From assembly GCA_942491535.1 (NCBI GenBank), contig CALOBV010000020.1:186001-250000 (forward strand): a DNA stretch of 64,000 nucleotides, read 5' to 3'. Source of the stretch: JAUVKT01 sp942491535. Lineage in GTDB: Bacteria > Bacteroidota > Bacteroidia > Bacteroidales > VadinHA17. Numbering within the stretch: the stretch's first letter is position 1; each line of letters opens with the position of its first letter. The notes below the pieces were generated by a model. The model searched no databases. It was not told the DNA's origin and was given only the letters and a program-made list of their open reading frames with translations. The translations under genes and the position numbers were made by a program. Positions 63,690 to 64,000 of this stretch are shown piece after piece.

Positions 63690-64000
63690 ATGTCAAAGTC
63701 TTTATATATCATCTTAATATACACTTTCCTGGCGGGAATTAGCCTTGATTTATCCGGCCAGCAATATGAAATAAACCCTGTCTCTTTCAATTCAAATCTA
63801 AAATCCGAATTTTCGCCCATGGAACCGGACTGGTATATATCTCAAACCAGAGAAGTAATTCTATTGCAGGGTATCTGGACAACGAAAAGAGACTATATAA
63901 TATTTACTATATCGCCAGGAAAGGCAAGAATAGCTGGGATATCCCCAGAATACTATCACCCTCATTAACAACTGAGTATACGATGGCCCTGTGACTTTTA
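63690..64000 (+). pseudogene. PD40/OmpA-like T9SS-associated protein, truncated by window and frameshifted
   Basis: The signal peptide (to about residue 24) and VSFNSNLKSEFSPM open in the first frame. From about 63825 the family sequence continues in another frame as GLVYISNQRSNSIAGYLDNE, then LYNIYYIARKGKNSW and LSPSLTTEYTMA. A further missing G near 63983 would restore MGPVTF at the edge. The order after PorP/SprF and the PD40-like motif match the OmpA-type protein that often follows porP in Bacteroidota. The 3' end is outside the window. Confidence 0.65.

Overview
The window comes from a Bacteroidota chromosome, most like Bacteroidales/Marinilabiliales. The evidence is: recurrent -7 boxes of the form TAnnTTTG with almost no Shine-Dalgarno sequences; type IX secretion components (a PorP/SprF barrel and a gliding-type C-terminal sorting domain); PF06580 histidine kinases paired with LytTR-type receivers; a BlaI/M56-TonB pair; FISUMP lipoproteins; an F-ATPase with a long periplasmic extension on subunit a and a short epsilon; and intergenic spacers full of short G/C-rich hairpin repeats. 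I see no tRNA, rRNA, CRISPR array, phage or transposase.

Layout. 0-5.4 kb: a multi-PAS sensor running off the left edge, yidD, and a minus-strand operon of two LiaF/DUF5668-type membrane proteins with a PF06580 kinase and LytTR regulator. 5.6-8.3 kb: the classic DUF177-rpmF-plsX-fabH lipid/ribosome operon. 8.3-17.9 kb: bactofilin, an AtpZ-like protein, a small membrane protein, atpBEFHAG, a polyprenyl synthase and, after a reversed barrel gene, atpDC with its own promoter. 18-26 kb: a group II PLP decarboxylase, a large secreted HExxH/beta-propeller/barrel protein, a DUF2723 membrane glycosyltransferase-like protein and a lone receiver. 26-30.3 kb: a repeat-rich spacer, a YfiR-SpoIIE signalling protein, paired Cys-rich mini-lipoproteins, a methyltransferase. 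30.4-36.9 kb: a long KamA-like radical SAM enzyme, rlmN, a ferredoxin-NADP reductase-like enzyme, an SDR-type reductase, a Fur/PerR-like regulator with a peroxiredoxin. 37-49.7 kb: two M14 carboxypeptidases, DUF502, a two-component system with a calcium-repeat sensor, a FISUMP lipoprotein, the PPDK regulatory protein and a VPS10/BNR protein. 50-61 kb: BlaI/M56-TonB, three paralogous membrane-anchored TolB/TPR proteins, small lipoproteins. 61.4-64 kb: a T9SS type B cargo protein, PorP/SprF and the start of a PD40/OmpA-like protein.

How it works together. Much of the window is housekeeping (fatty-acid initiation, ATP synthesis, rRNA methylation). The rest is envelope biology: secreted peptidases, T9SS cargo and its barrel, lipoproteins, and four membrane-to-cytoplasm signalling modules.

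A dominant anomaly is the number of single-base frame breaks: at least 16 in seven genes, several in short homopolymers, with homologous protein continuing in the shifted frame each time. They are dense at 61.4-64.0 kb. Because essential plsX is among them, sequencing or assembly error is the simplest reading, though real decay of the right-end T9SS locus is not excluded. The best new-biology leads are a perfect 23-bp palindrome with two direct repeats 40 bp apart upstream of BlaI/M56-TonB, a 7-3-7 inverted repeat over the promoter of the Fur-like regulator, hairpins between ATP synthase genes, and a 115-bp upstream block kept at three mismatches between two TPR paralogs whose proteins have diverged.
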